Positions 42,131 through 50,294 of a stretch of DNA of 64,000 nucleotides are shown here, one piece after another. This DNA is from Fibrobacteria bacterium (lineage in GTDB: Bacteria > Fibrobacterota > Fibrobacteria > UBA11236). Below the pieces are notes generated by a model. That model was not told the origin of the DNA. It did no database searches and was given only the letters and a program-made list of their open reading frames with translations. The stretch covers positions 1-64,000 of the forward strand of contig JADGQO010000135.1 of the NCBI GenBank assembly GCA_017881725.1. Reading direction: 5' to 3'. Made by a program: the position numbers and the translations under genes. How positions within the stretch are numbered: the stretch's first letter is position 1; every line of letters starts with the position of its first letter.

Positions 42131-42169
42131 GCACAGATATATCGAAACCATGGACGGAAACCCGATCAT
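42100..42169 (-). pseudogene. possible N-terminal scrap of an IS66 TnpB
   Basis: From ATG 42169 about 23 residues, MIGFPSMVSIYLCDAPVDMC and a few more, resemble the start of IS66-family TnpB (PS-x-V-x-I-x-L-C-x-x-P-x-DM-R-x-G). The frame then runs into unrelated sequence and stops at 42056. The match is short and from memory, so it is tentative. Confidence 0.3.
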
Positions 42170-42326
42170 TCTTTGGGAACCGAAATTTCCGGAAACAAGG
42201 CGGCCAAATGCTCCGGGGGCCGCAGCGGTTTCCTCCTCTTCCACGGAGCGTACACCCATCACGTCCGAGATGTGACCTCCATCTCCTCTCGCAACATCTC
42301 CAGAGCCGTGGCTGCGTCCAAGGCCC

Positions 42327-42810
42327 ATGGCGCAACCCCTGGCAGCGGGACACGCAAACCGAGCGCCCCTTCACGGCCACGCCTATGCCCGCAGCGAACC
42401 CGAAAAGACCGCGCTCTACCAGGTCTTCCACCGGCACTTGCCCGGCTTCGAGAGGATGTGGACGGACTCGGATTCGGGAAACTGCCTGCCCAAGCATGTA
42501 ACCCAGGAGTTACAGCAGTTCCTCACCTGCGGCATCCTCTCGCACGGGTTCGCGCAAATGTACTGCGACGCTTGCCGCAAAAGACATCTCGTGGCCTTCA
42601 GTTGCAAAGGCCGGGGGTTTCTGCCCAAGCTGCATGGGGCGGCAGATGAACGATGGGGCGGCGAACCTGGTGGGTCATGTCCTGCCCGAACAGATTCCCA
42701 TCCGGCAATGGGTCTTGATCTTGCCATATCCTTTGCGTCACCTACTGGCATTCGACGCCCGGCATTTGGGTCAAGTGTTGCGGCTTTTCAAGGCACCATT
42801 AATATTCTGA
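42327..42810 (+). pseudogene. IS91-type transposase remnant with frameshift
   Basis: The N-terminal zinc-binding part of an IS91/IS801-type transposase: EKTALYQVFHRHLPGFERMW, CGILSHGFAQMYCDAC, HLVAFSCKGRG. In the G run at 42613-42617 one extra base shifts the frame. In the next frame the protein continues FCPSCMGRQMNDGAANLVGH, then IRQWVLILPYPLRHLLAFDA, to a stop at 42810. Only ~160 of about 400 residues remain, so the catalytic tyrosine region is gone and the element is dead. Confidence 0.75.
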
Positions 42811-42834
42811 ACGGGGCTTGCGAGCAGGGCTATT

Positions 42835-42952
42835 GAGACGCAGCGGGGTTCTTTTGCGTGATATAGGTTGGCTCCGCCCCATCCGGTTGCCCCTCTTGAA
42901 TCGACCAATCTCCAGAGGCATACGGCATCTCCGGCAATATCAAGGGTTTAAA
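42835..42952. repeat. repeat R2, copy B (uninterrupted)
   Basis: A 118-bp copy of the sequence at 40478-40696 without the MITE-like insertion. At the insertion point it reads GACCAATCTCC where copy A has GAC-TAA-[98 bp]-TAA-TTTCC. It starts 24 bases after the IS91 remnant and ends ~90 bases before the nrdD control region. Confidence 0.75.
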
Positions 42953-43044
42953 TTCCGGGCCTGATCGCAGGGAAAATTTCCCCGTCAAATTGACATAATA
43001 AAGGTTGTCGTTTCCCGGTCATAACCGTGAATTAATTTTGAAAA

Positions 43045-43060
43045 GCTCTACATCTTGTGA
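43045..43060. promoter_or_regulatory. NrdR box 1
   Basis: GCTCTACATCTTGTGA resembles the reverse complement of box 2 (CTACATATTGTG core) and the NrdR consensus ACACWATATATWGTGT. Its centre is 31 bp, three helical turns, from box 2. This pairing and spacing are typical of NrdR-controlled ribonucleotide reductase promoters. Confidence 0.65.
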
Positions 43061-43075
43061 GTATGATTTGGAAAT

Positions 43076-43091
43076 ACACAATATGTAGATG
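43076..43091. promoter_or_regulatory. NrdR box 2
   Basis: ACACAATATGTAGATG is close to the NrdR consensus. It ends 7 bases before ATG 43099 of nrdD, so binding there with box 1 would block transcription. This also argues that the upstream in-frame starts (43057, 43063), which lie between the boxes, are not used. Confidence 0.68.
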
Positions 43092-43098
43092 TGCCCCC

Positions 43099-45129
43099 AT
43101 GGAACGTCCAAATCCAGCTCATCCCAATTCCGTGACCAAAAGGGATGGCTCCCCGGTTCCTTTCGACATTGAAAAGATCATTTCCGCCATTCAGCGCGCC
43201 GGCCTGGCCACGGGAGAATACGGTTCCGATGAGGCCCGCTTGCTGGGCGCCCAGGTGCTGAAAATCCTCTCACACAAATATGGAGGCAGGCCGCTGCCCA
43301 TAGAGGAGATCCAGGATGTGGTGGAGCATGTCCTCATCGCCGTCAACCATTTGGACACGGCCCGGGCCTACATCGTATACCGGGATTCCCGGCGCAAGCT
43401 GCGGCAGGATCGCAAGACCCTGGTGGATGTGGCGTCCTCCGTGAATGAATATCTAGACCGCCAGGATTGGCGCGTGAACGCGAACGCCAACCAGGGCTAT
43501 TCCCTGGGCGGCTTGATCCTCAACGTCTCGGGCAAGGTGATCGCCAACTATTGGCTCAACCACGTCTACCCTCCGGAGGCGGGTCTGGCGCATCGCGAGG
43601 GAGATCTGCACATCCACGATCTGGACATGCTGGCCGGGTACTGCGCGGGCTGGTCCCTGCGTGTCCTGCTGAACGAAGGGTTGAACGGCGTTGCCGGCAA
43701 GGTGGAGTCCGCTCCGGCCAAGCATATGTCCAGCGCGGTGGGGCAGATCGTCAATTTCCTGGGCACGCTGCAAAACGAATGGGCCGGCGCCCAGGCTTTC
43801 AGCTCCTTCGATACCTACCTCGCACCGTACATCCGCAACGACAAGATGACCTATGAAGAGGTCCGCCAATGTATTCAGGAGCTGATCTACAACCTCAATG
43901 TCCCGTCCCGTTGGGGAACCCAGACGCCTTTCACTAACCTGACTTTCGATTGGACCTGCCCGGGGGACTTGCGGGAACAGAAACCCGGAATCGCGGGGGA
44001 GGAGATGCCCTTCACCTACGGCGATTTGGTGGTGGAGATGGGCATGATCAATCGCGCCTATATCGAGGTGATGACGGTGGGAGACGCAAAAGGCCGGGTC
44101 TTCACCTTCCCGATTCCCACCTATAACATCACGCCCGATTTCGACTGGGACCATCCGAACGCCCAATTGCTGTTCGAGATGACGGCCAAATACGGGCTGC
44201 CCTACTTCCAGAACTTCGTCAATTCGGAACTCAAGCCGAACATGATCCGCTCCATGTGCTGCCGGCTGCAACTGGATCTGCGCGAGCTTCTCAAAAGGGG
44301 AAACGGGCTTTTCGGTTCCGCCGAGCAAACCGGTTCCTTGGGAGTCGTCACCTTGAATTGCGCCCGGCTGGGTTTTAAGTATGCCGGGAATGAGGCGGCT
44401 CTGTTGGCTCAAACCGACGACCTCCTGGAAATCGCCCGGAACAGTCTGGAGATTAAACGGAAAGTCATCCAACGCCACATGGATGCGGGCTTGTTCCCAT
44501 ATACCAAACGCTATCTGGGAACCCTCAAGAATCATTTTTCGACAATCGGCGTGAATGGCATTAATGAGATGATCCGGAATTTCACCGGGAACGAACACGA
44601 CATCACCACGCTCTGGGGCCATGATTTTGCCGTCCGATTCCTGGACCATGTGCGCGCCCGTATCCTGTCCTATCAAAATCAGACCGGGAGCATGTTCAAT
44701 CTGGAGGCCACCCCGGCCGAAGGCACCACCTACCGATTCGCAAAGGAAGATCGGAAACGGTTCCCGGGCATATTGCAGGCCGGGACCGAGACCATGCCTT
44801 ATTACACCAACTCATCCCAGTTACCGGTGGGCTTTACGGACGACCCTTTCGAGGCCCTGGAAAGACAGGATGATTTGCAAAGGAAGTACACGGGCGGCAC
44901 AGTCCTCCACCTGTACATGAACGAGCGCCTGTCGGGTGCCGAGGCCTGCAAACAACTGGTGCGCAAGGCCCTTCAGCGTTTCCGGCTGCCTTATATTACG
45001 GTCACGCCGACCTTTTCCATTTGTCCCAAGCACGGCTATTTGACAGGTGAACACAAGTTCTGTCCCCATTGCGACGATGATCTATTGGAGTCGAAAAGAA
45101 AAACTCAGGTGATCGCGGAATTGATTTGA
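43099..45129 (+). CDS. nrdD: anaerobic ribonucleoside-triphosphate reductase, catalytic part lacking glycyl-radical domain
   Basis: A 676-residue class III ribonucleotide reductase that makes dNTPs without oxygen. It has an N-terminal ATP cone (about 10-100, VTKRDGSPVPFDIEKIISAI), the GREGDLHIHDLDM-type block (HREGDLHIHDLDMLAGYC), the barrel motifs SSFDTYLAPYIRNDKMTYEE and RSMCCRLQLDL, and a C-terminal zinc site CPKHGYL ... CPHC (Cys642, 655, 658). The chain stops 18 residues later without the RVxGY glycyl-radical loop, which is encoded by the next small gene. ATG 43099 was chosen because the NrdR boxes occupy the upstream frame. Confidence 0.9.
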   Translation: MERPNPAHPNSVTKRDGSPVPFDIEKIISAIQRAGLATGEYGSDEARLLGAQVLKILSHKYGGRPLPIEEIQDVVEHVLIAVNHLDTARAYIVYRDSRRKLRQDRKTLVDVASSVNEYLDRQDWRVNANANQGYSLGGLILNVSGKVIANYWLNHVYPPEAGLAHREGDLHIHDLDMLAGYCAGWSLRVLLNEGLNGVAGKVESAPAKHMSSAVGQIVNFLGTLQNEWAGAQAFSSFDTYLAPYIRNDKMTYEEVRQCIQELIYNLNVPSRWGTQTPFTNLTFDWTCPGDLREQKPGIAGEEMPFTYGDLVVEMGMINRAYIEVMTVGDAKGRVFTFPIPTYNITPDFDWDHPNAQLLFEMTAKYGLPYFQNFVNSELKPNMIRSMCCRLQLDLRELLKRGNGLFGSAEQTGSLGVVTLNCARLGFKYAGNEAALLAQTDDLLEIARNSLEIKRKVIQRHMDAGLFPYTKRYLGTLKNHFSTIGVNGINEMIRNFTGNEHDITTLWGHDFAVRFLDHVRARILSYQNQTGSMFNLEATPAEGTTYRFAKEDRKRFPGILQAGTETMPYYTNSSQLPVGFTDDPFEALERQDDLQRKYTGGTVLHLYMNERLSGAEACKQLVRKALQRFRLPYITVTPTFSICPKHGYLTGEHKFCPHCDDDLLESKRKTQVIAELI

Positions 45130-45164
45130 GAAGGTCGGATTGAAAACCACACAAGGAGATGCAT

Positions 45165-45347
45165 ATGGAAAAGAGCGTCATGACCCTGGAGCGGGAAGCT
45201 ATAGTTTTGAAGGATGAGGAGCGTCAGGCTTGCGAGGTTTGGACCCGGGTGATGGGATACCATCGCCCCGTGTCCTCCTTCAATATCGGCAAGCAGGGTG
45301 AGGTGAGCGAGCGGAAATATTTTCTGGAAGTCTGCCCAAAGCGGTGA
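45165..45347 (+). CDS. stand-alone glycyl-radical domain of NrdD
   Basis: A 60-residue protein carrying the motif missing from nrdD: VWTRVMGYHRPVSSFNIGKQ, with Gly31 the expected radical site, and ER...F after it. ATG 45165 has AAGGAG 6 bases upstream, a real translation start rather than a read-through scrap. An earlier ATG 45159 touches the site and is unlikely. About 23 extra residues precede the motif and ~15 extra residues end the nrdD product, so this looks like an evolved split. It should dock on NrdD and be activated by the next gene product, much as GrcA does for pyruvate formate-lyase. Confidence 0.82.
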   Translation: MEKSVMTLEREAIVLKDEERQACEVWTRVMGYHRPVSSFNIGKQGEVSERKYFLEVCPKR

Positions 45348-45359
45348 TGGCGATCTGAT

Positions 45360-46052
45360 ATGCGCTTGCAGGTGGGCGGCGTGGTTCCCTTCTCTACCGT
45401 TGATTTTCCCGGCAAGTTATCGGCCGTGGTATTTTGCCAGGGATGTCCGTGGAGATGTGATTATTGTCACAACCCCCACCTACTTCCCTTTTCCGAAAGT
45501 AATGCCGACGGGTGGGGGCCGGTCAAGGATTTTCTGGAAAGGCGCCGCAGTCTTTTGGATGCGGTCGTGTTCAGCGGCGGGGAGCCGACGGCGCAAAGAG
45601 ATCTACTTCCCTGCTTGTTCGAGGCGGGGGCCATGGGCTTCAAGATTGGGCTGCATACCGGCGGAGCCAATCCCGAGCGCCTCGAAGCGGCATTGCCGTT
45701 GATTGATTGGATTGGCCTGGATATCAAGGCCCCGTTTTCCGATTACCACTGCATAACGGGAGTTGTCGGCAGTGGCAACAGGGCTCGGGCCAGCCTCGAC
45801 CTGATTCTGGAAAGCCAGGTCGCTTTCGAATGCAGGACCACCATGCATCCGCATCTTTTATCTTTCGAGGATGTTTTCCAACTGGGGGCCAGTCTTGCCG
45901 ATCTGGGGGTGCGCCACTATGCCGTGCAGGAATTCCGCGCCTCGGGCTGCGAGAAATCATCGCTCACCGGCTTAACTCGGAAAGGTCCGCCCGATGGTTG
46001 GATGGAAGAGATGAACACCTTGTTCGAAGACTTTACTTACAGGCCCGCTTAA
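45360..46052 (+). CDS. nrdG: anaerobic ribonucleotide reductase activating protein (NrdG type)
   Basis: A 230-residue radical SAM activase. The cluster motif is CPWRCDYC (Cys29, 33, 36), followed by VVFSGGEPTAQ and IGLDIKAPFSDY. Length and sequence fit the NrdG2 subgroup rather than the ~155-residue E. coli NrdG. It installs the glycyl radical on its partner, here the small domain encoded 12 bases upstream. The three genes form one operon under the NrdR boxes. Confidence 0.88.
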   Translation: MRLQVGGVVPFSTVDFPGKLSAVVFCQGCPWRCDYCHNPHLLPFSESNADGWGPVKDFLERRRSLLDAVVFSGGEPTAQRDLLPCLFEAGAMGFKIGLHTGGANPERLEAALPLIDWIGLDIKAPFSDYHCITGVVGSGNRARASLDLILESQVAFECRTTMHPHLLSFEDVFQLGASLADLGVRHYAVQEFRASGCEKSSLTGLTRKGPPDGWMEEMNTLFEDFTYRPA

Positions 46053-46242
46053 GGGAGCCGCGGATTCATTTTGCGCCTCACTTGGTATTTCAATTCATTC
46101 AGCCCGCAAAATCGAACCGACGTATCCCCGCATTTTCTGGTGAAGGTGCTGGTTACGTCCTGGGATACCATGGCGTTCCCTCCTTGGCTGCGGCCTGTTC
46201 GCTCGCTCTTTAGCCTCGCGGGGACTTTTTCAACCCCCTAAT
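46053..46242. other. non-coding flank after nrdG
   Basis: No gene is supported. A frame to 46245 ends without conserved features. It leads into repeat R1 copy 2. Confidence 0.4.
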
Positions 46243-46509
46243 AAGGACAATCCCAGATTCAAGATCCGAGCTAGATAAGCCCATTTTTGCTTAAATTTGG
46301 AAAAACTTAACGGTCTCCCCTTTTGGGTGGAGCCGATAAATCCCTCGTAATACACGCTGATACACCCCAGGTGCGGACACTTCGGAACATCAACCGGGTG
46401 TCTTGGGCTGGCGCAGGGTTGAGTAAAAGAACCCCCATTTCCTAGGAGGGTATACATAGGATTTTGCCAGTACATGGAGCGATCACCCGTCAGCGATAGA
46501 AGTTTAGGT
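46243..46509. repeat. long direct repeat R1, copy 2
   Basis: About 267 bp, a direct copy of 40154-40432 lacking the 12-base internal duplication. Shared ends are AAGGACAA on the left and CAGCGATA-AGTT-AGG on the right. No tRNA fragment is attached on either side. With copy 1 it brackets the 5.8-kb segment that contains the nrd operon. The 113 bases after it lead to nhaA and show no other feature. Confidence 0.7.
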
Positions 46510-46622
46510 CTATCTTAAATCACTTTCCTCTCCGTACCTCCCATGAAAGAATCGGAACCGGACCGGAATTTGCGATGTATGGATAAGGGCTGAAGAAGAA
46601 TAAAAGAGCGGGGGATCACTGA

Positions 46623-47954
46623 ATGCAATTGAACGACCGCTGGCCCACTTTTTTTCGTCGATTCCTCGAATTGGAATCCTCATCCGGTATTATTCTCATT
46701 GCCGCTCTGGTATCCGCTATCGCTTGGGCCAATTCACCCTGGTCGGAAACCTATTTCCACCTTCGCGATCTGCATCTGGGCTTCACCTTAGGTCATTCCG
46801 GATTCGCGTACCCGCTCCTCGATTGGATCAACGATGGATTGATGACTTTGTTCTTCTTCGTGGTCGGTTTGGAAATCAAACGAGAAATGATCGCCGGAGA
46901 ACTATCGAGTCTCACGCGCGCGGCTTTTCCCATGTTGGCGGCGTTGGGCGGAATGCTCGTACCCGCGTTGATTTACACGGCGTTCAACCATGGAACCGGC
47001 AACGCCGGCGGATGGGGAATTCCCATGGCCACGGATATCCCTTTCGCCTTGGGCGTCCTGGCCTTGTTGGGGAACCGTGTTCCGAACTCCTTAAAAGTAT
47101 TTCTCATGGCTCTGGCCATCATCGACGATTTGGGTTCGATACTCGTGATCGCGATTTTTTATTCGCATGGGATCCACTTCGAGTCATTGGCGGCAGCCGC
47201 CGGGGTATTGGCGCTTCTCATGGCTCTGGGCCGCATGGGAATTCGTCGGCCTCTCGTCTACGGGTTCCTGGGCATCATCGTTTGGTATTTCGTGGTCCGC
47301 TCAGGCGTGCACGGCACCATTGCCGGCGTGTTGGTGGCCCTCACCGTTCCCGCCACCACCCACATCCAGGAGAAATCCTTTTCGGCCTTATGCCGTTCCA
47401 TTCTCGGAAAATTCGATCAGGCCAATGATAGGGAGGACACTCCCATCCTGAACCCGGTTCGTTTGGATGCTGTCCTGGAATTGGAAGCCACCTGCGAAGC
47501 CGTCGAGCCGCCCTTGCAAAGATTGGAGGGGCGGCTGCATCCCTGGACCAGCTATTTCATTTTGCCTTTATTCGCTTTGGCAAATGCCGGCGTGCCGATT
47601 GACGGGGCCTTGCTGCATTCGCTCGGGGGCCGCGTGAGCATCGGCATCCTATTGGGCTTGGTGTTGGGGAAGCCCATCGGGATTTTCCTGGCCTGTTGGG
47701 CTGCTTTGATACTGGGCTCCCCGCCTTTAACGGGCGGCGTACGATTGAAGCATTTGCTGGGGGCCGGTATGCTGGGCGGGATTGGATTCACCATGTCGAT
47801 TTTCATTTCCGGACTGGCTTTCCAATCGCAGGATGTTTTGGCGGCGGCGAAGCTCAGTATTTTCCTGGCCTCGTTCCTGGCGGGGACGGCGGGATGGATT
47901 TTTTTACGCATGGCCTTAGGTCATGATAAGCAGGAAAGCCATGAGAAGGTATAA
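46623..47954 (+). CDS. nhaA: Na+/H+ antiporter NhaA
   Basis: A 443-residue inner-membrane antiporter, typical for NhaA with an extended loop. Family stretches seen are LMTLFFFVVGLEIKREMIAG, PMATDIPFALGVLALLG, and MALAIIDDLGSILVIAIFY, whose paired Asp residues bind the ions, then LFALANAGV and LLGGIGFTMSIFI-like GGIGFTMSIFISGLAF. It exports Na+ in exchange for protons and supports pH and salt homeostasis. It lies just outside the repeat-bounded nrd segment. Confidence 0.95.
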   Translation: MQLNDRWPTFFRRFLELESSSGIILIAALVSAIAWANSPWSETYFHLRDLHLGFTLGHSGFAYPLLDWINDGLMTLFFFVVGLEIKREMIAGELSSLTRAAFPMLAALGGMLVPALIYTAFNHGTGNAGGWGIPMATDIPFALGVLALLGNRVPNSLKVFLMALAIIDDLGSILVIAIFYSHGIHFESLAAAAGVLALLMALGRMGIRRPLVYGFLGIIVWYFVVRSGVHGTIAGVLVALTVPATTHIQEKSFSALCRSILGKFDQANDREDTPILNPVRLDAVLELEATCEAVEPPLQRLEGRLHPWTSYFILPLFALANAGVPIDGALLHSLGGRVSIGILLGLVLGKPIGIFLACWAALILGSPPLTGGVRLKHLLGAGMLGGIGFTMSIFISGLAFQSQDVLAAAKLSIFLASFLAGTAGWIFLRMALGHDKQESHEKV

Positions 47955-48397
47955 GGATGCAACGGATCATCCGTAAAACGAGGTTGATGCGCTGGGGGAC
48001 GGGTTTACTCTGGGTGTGCCTGGATGCGGTCGGCGGTCACTCGCGCGTTCTCATTCATGTGGCTTTAGATCATTTTTCTATTTGAAAATTCAAGTTCAAG
48101 CCGAAGGACAATACCGTCTATCTTTTCCGTTCCTAAGAGGGCATGAGTGAAGCGTTTTAACCCGTAGGCAATCCGGCCTTTCCTTTGCATTCGGTTTCTG
48201 TTACTGCTCCGAACCGGTTATCTGGCTGCACCTTGGAAGGGAGCCCTCTTATTTTACAAACCCGATCATTGGAAATCTTTTTTGCAGGCGATTTGGAAAA
48301 AATGAGGATGCCTGGCGAAAGGCATGATCAATGATCGAATGTGTTTGCGGCCCATTTTTGCTATTGCCAATGGCGGCACCAGACCCGCGTTTTGAAA
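47955..48397. other. 443-bp region without a confident gene
   Basis: A 42-codon frame starts at ATG 47957, three bases after the nhaA stop, and ends at 48085 (MQRIIRKTRLMRWGTGLLWV and 22 more). Its ribosome-binding site is inside the nhaA end. It could be a small coupled peptide but has no other support. The rest shows no RNA gene or repeat. Confidence 0.3.
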
Positions 48398-48826
48398 TTA
48401 CTTCCAATACTTTTTCAGCCCGGATAAATCCAGGGAAATGGAGTCGATCGCTAATTTAACCTTATTGATGGCGGAGGAGAATTCAGGTTCGGCCAAGGAA
48501 TCCAGATCGACGATGCGGGTGTGGATGTTTCCAATTTTAGAATCTACGGCGTCCAGAGTGGGTTTGATTTTCTTCCGGGTCTTGTTCCCCAGCTTGGCAG
48601 CCTGCTTCTTGGCGCTGTCGATGCGGGCCACCACATGCTGATCCAAGGCGTGGATTTCCTTTAACGAACTCTTTTTGTGATCGGCGTGCTGAGCTGATTT
48701 TAGTGAGTCGAAATTGACTTTGGGGGTAACTTCAACCGTTTTGGCTTTATGCTTTTCGCAGCCCAGAATGGCGAAAAAGACGAATGAGGCGAGACCTATT
48801 CCCATCATCCTGATTAACTTGTTCAT
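48398..48826 (-). CDS. small helical lipoprotein
   Basis: A 142-residue lipoprotein with lipobox ILGC (Cys23) after LASFVFFAILG. The mature chain is Lys-rich and helical (VARIDSAKKQAAKLGNKTRK), with no known family. A palindromic operator overlapping a possible -10 box lies ~110 bases upstream (48936-48954), linking it to the MarR-controlled set. Confidence 0.65.
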   Translation of the reverse strand: MNKLIRMMGIGLASFVFFAILGCEKHKAKTVEVTPKVNFDSLKSAQHADHKKSSLKEIHALDQHVVARIDSAKKQAAKLGNKTRKKIKPTLDAVDSKIGNIHTRIVDLDSLAEPEFSSAINKVKLAIDSISLDLSGLKKYWK

Positions 48827-48935
48827 GGTTAGCTCCCTTGGTGATTCGATGAATAAAGACTTGGCCGGGAAGAAAGGATGGGTTGCGCCGCCAAACAGCC
48901 TTTAGGAAAAAAGGGGAACGCCCCGGCCCTTAATT

Positions 48936-48954
48936 TAGTTCGTATAACTTACTT
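48936..48954 (-). promoter_or_regulatory. operator copy a, upstream of the small lipoprotein gene
   Basis: On the minus strand: AAGTAAG-N5-CGAACTA followed by AATT. One half-site matches the shared palindrome well, and the other agrees at 4 of 7 positions. TAAATT at its edge can serve as a -10 box toward the gene starting at 48826. Confidence 0.5.
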
Positions 48955-49734
48955 AAATACCTATCTGGAACAAACGGATTCGGCGCGGATCGGCAAACAA
49001 TACCCCGTCTAGCCCATCAGTGGTTTTCACGCCTTCCATCTCGGCGGCGCCGGCCTGGATCATGTGGGCGCCGGGATATTGTTTGCGGTCCACTTTTCCG
49101 GATCCGGATAGCGTGCCACGGCATCGCCGTTCCGATTGGTCACGGAGATGATCGAGCCCGCCGGTAGTTGGGATTTCTCCGCCAACGTATTCAACCAGTT
49201 CAACCCCATCGCGGCAACCAGAATCCTGGCTGAATCACTACCGATGCCGGGAAGGGGGAGTCCCAAGTTGATCGAGGCTTCCGGTCCCAAGACGCCGTTG
49301 AAATCGAACCCGATGGTAAACGTTTTTTTCCTTGGGATGACATGAAACCAATCGAATTTGGACAAATTGGTTTTCAGCTTCAATGGAAAGGCGGAACACA
49401 CAAGGGAGCCGTCGCGATGGGCGACCACCAGGATCGAGTAGACCGAAGGCGAACTGATAAGCCCGGAGAGGGTTTTATCCATGTCAGCGCGCGATGCGGG
49501 CTGCGTGCCGATAATGGCCGCTGTTGCATGTAAAAAAATTTCGCCTTCGGAAATGTCCCGTTCCAGGTTGCTGGCCAGGAATCGACTTAACCGAAGCGCA
49601 TTGTTCCGGACTTCCTCCTCGTCCTGGCGTTTCCGCTCGGAGGCGGAATAGATAATGAGGGCAATCGCCGGATTGACAGCCATGAGAACGATCAACAGGA
49701 TCCGCACCCTGATGCGAGTGAATAAATCAATCAT
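48953..49734 (-). pseudogene. membrane-anchored PDC/Cache sensor, frameshifted and without output domain
   Basis: Residues ~1-28 are a membrane helix (RVRILLIVLMAVNPAIALII), then an extracytoplasmic PDC-type sensor: RLSRFLASNLERDISEGEIF, SVYSILVVAHRDGSLVCSAF, GDAVARYPDPEKW. The frame stops at 49060, but the next frame continues YPGAHMIQAGAAEMEGVKTT and DGLDGVLF to a stop at 48953, fitting the end of the same fold. A one-base shift near 49070-49090 is likely. No second membrane helix, kinase or cyclase follows, so it is also truncated. Confidence 0.6.
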
Positions 49735-50294
49735 TTTTTGGATTGTGGTGCGGGGTTTGCTGTTGGCATCCAGGGCTTAAATATGTTCTTTCCATTCTCT
49801 ACCCAAGGAATAAGTTGCGGGAAGCCGGAGCCACGCTTGGGATTTTGTTGGGCCGGGATTCATTGATTCATTCAGGATTGCCAATTTTACTTTTTCGCCG
49901 ACATGCTACCTATGCGTCTGCGCATATGACCATCACCAATTCGATCTATGAAGGTTTGTATCCCGGTAGAACCTCGGTTTCCAACAAGGTAAACCGGAGG
50001 TGATTGGAAACTTGGATTAGCTCGATGTGGGCGACCTTTCCGGGCCTGACTGGAAAGTCACCCCTTACCCAAATCTAATTATAGTATGCATTACGAACTA
50101 ATACGTCTCCTTTTTGAAAGCGTTGAATTAAACAGGTTGAGTTTTGAATACCAGTGATCGGCAGCAAATATCTAAAAGTGATTCCAAATTGCAGTGGAAA
50201 GAGCAGAAAGGCCCACAAATCCGGATTACGCCCGCGGACATTTAGGCGATGGTCGGGAATCCGGACCGATAAGATCTGGAGGATATCTGATTCT
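49735..50294. other. 560-bp region between two minus-strand genes
   Basis: No convincing gene. It contains operator copy b with an adjoining TATAAT (-10) on the minus strand at 50078-50083, which would drive the sensor gene through a ~340-base leader. Frames on both strands here overlap and look random. Confidence 0.45.
50082..50100 (-). promoter_or_regulatory. operator copy b with adjoining TATAAT
   Basis: On the minus strand: TAGTTCG-N5-CATACTA directly followed by TAAT, so the last bases of the palindrome and the -10 hexamer TATAAT overlap. Half-sites agree at 5 of 7 positions. Repressor binding would cover the promoter. Confidence 0.6.

Noticed and set aside
49743-50003. 86-residue plus-strand frame between the sensor pseudogene and marR
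   Set aside because: It has no ribosome-binding site or recognisable family and its composition looks random.
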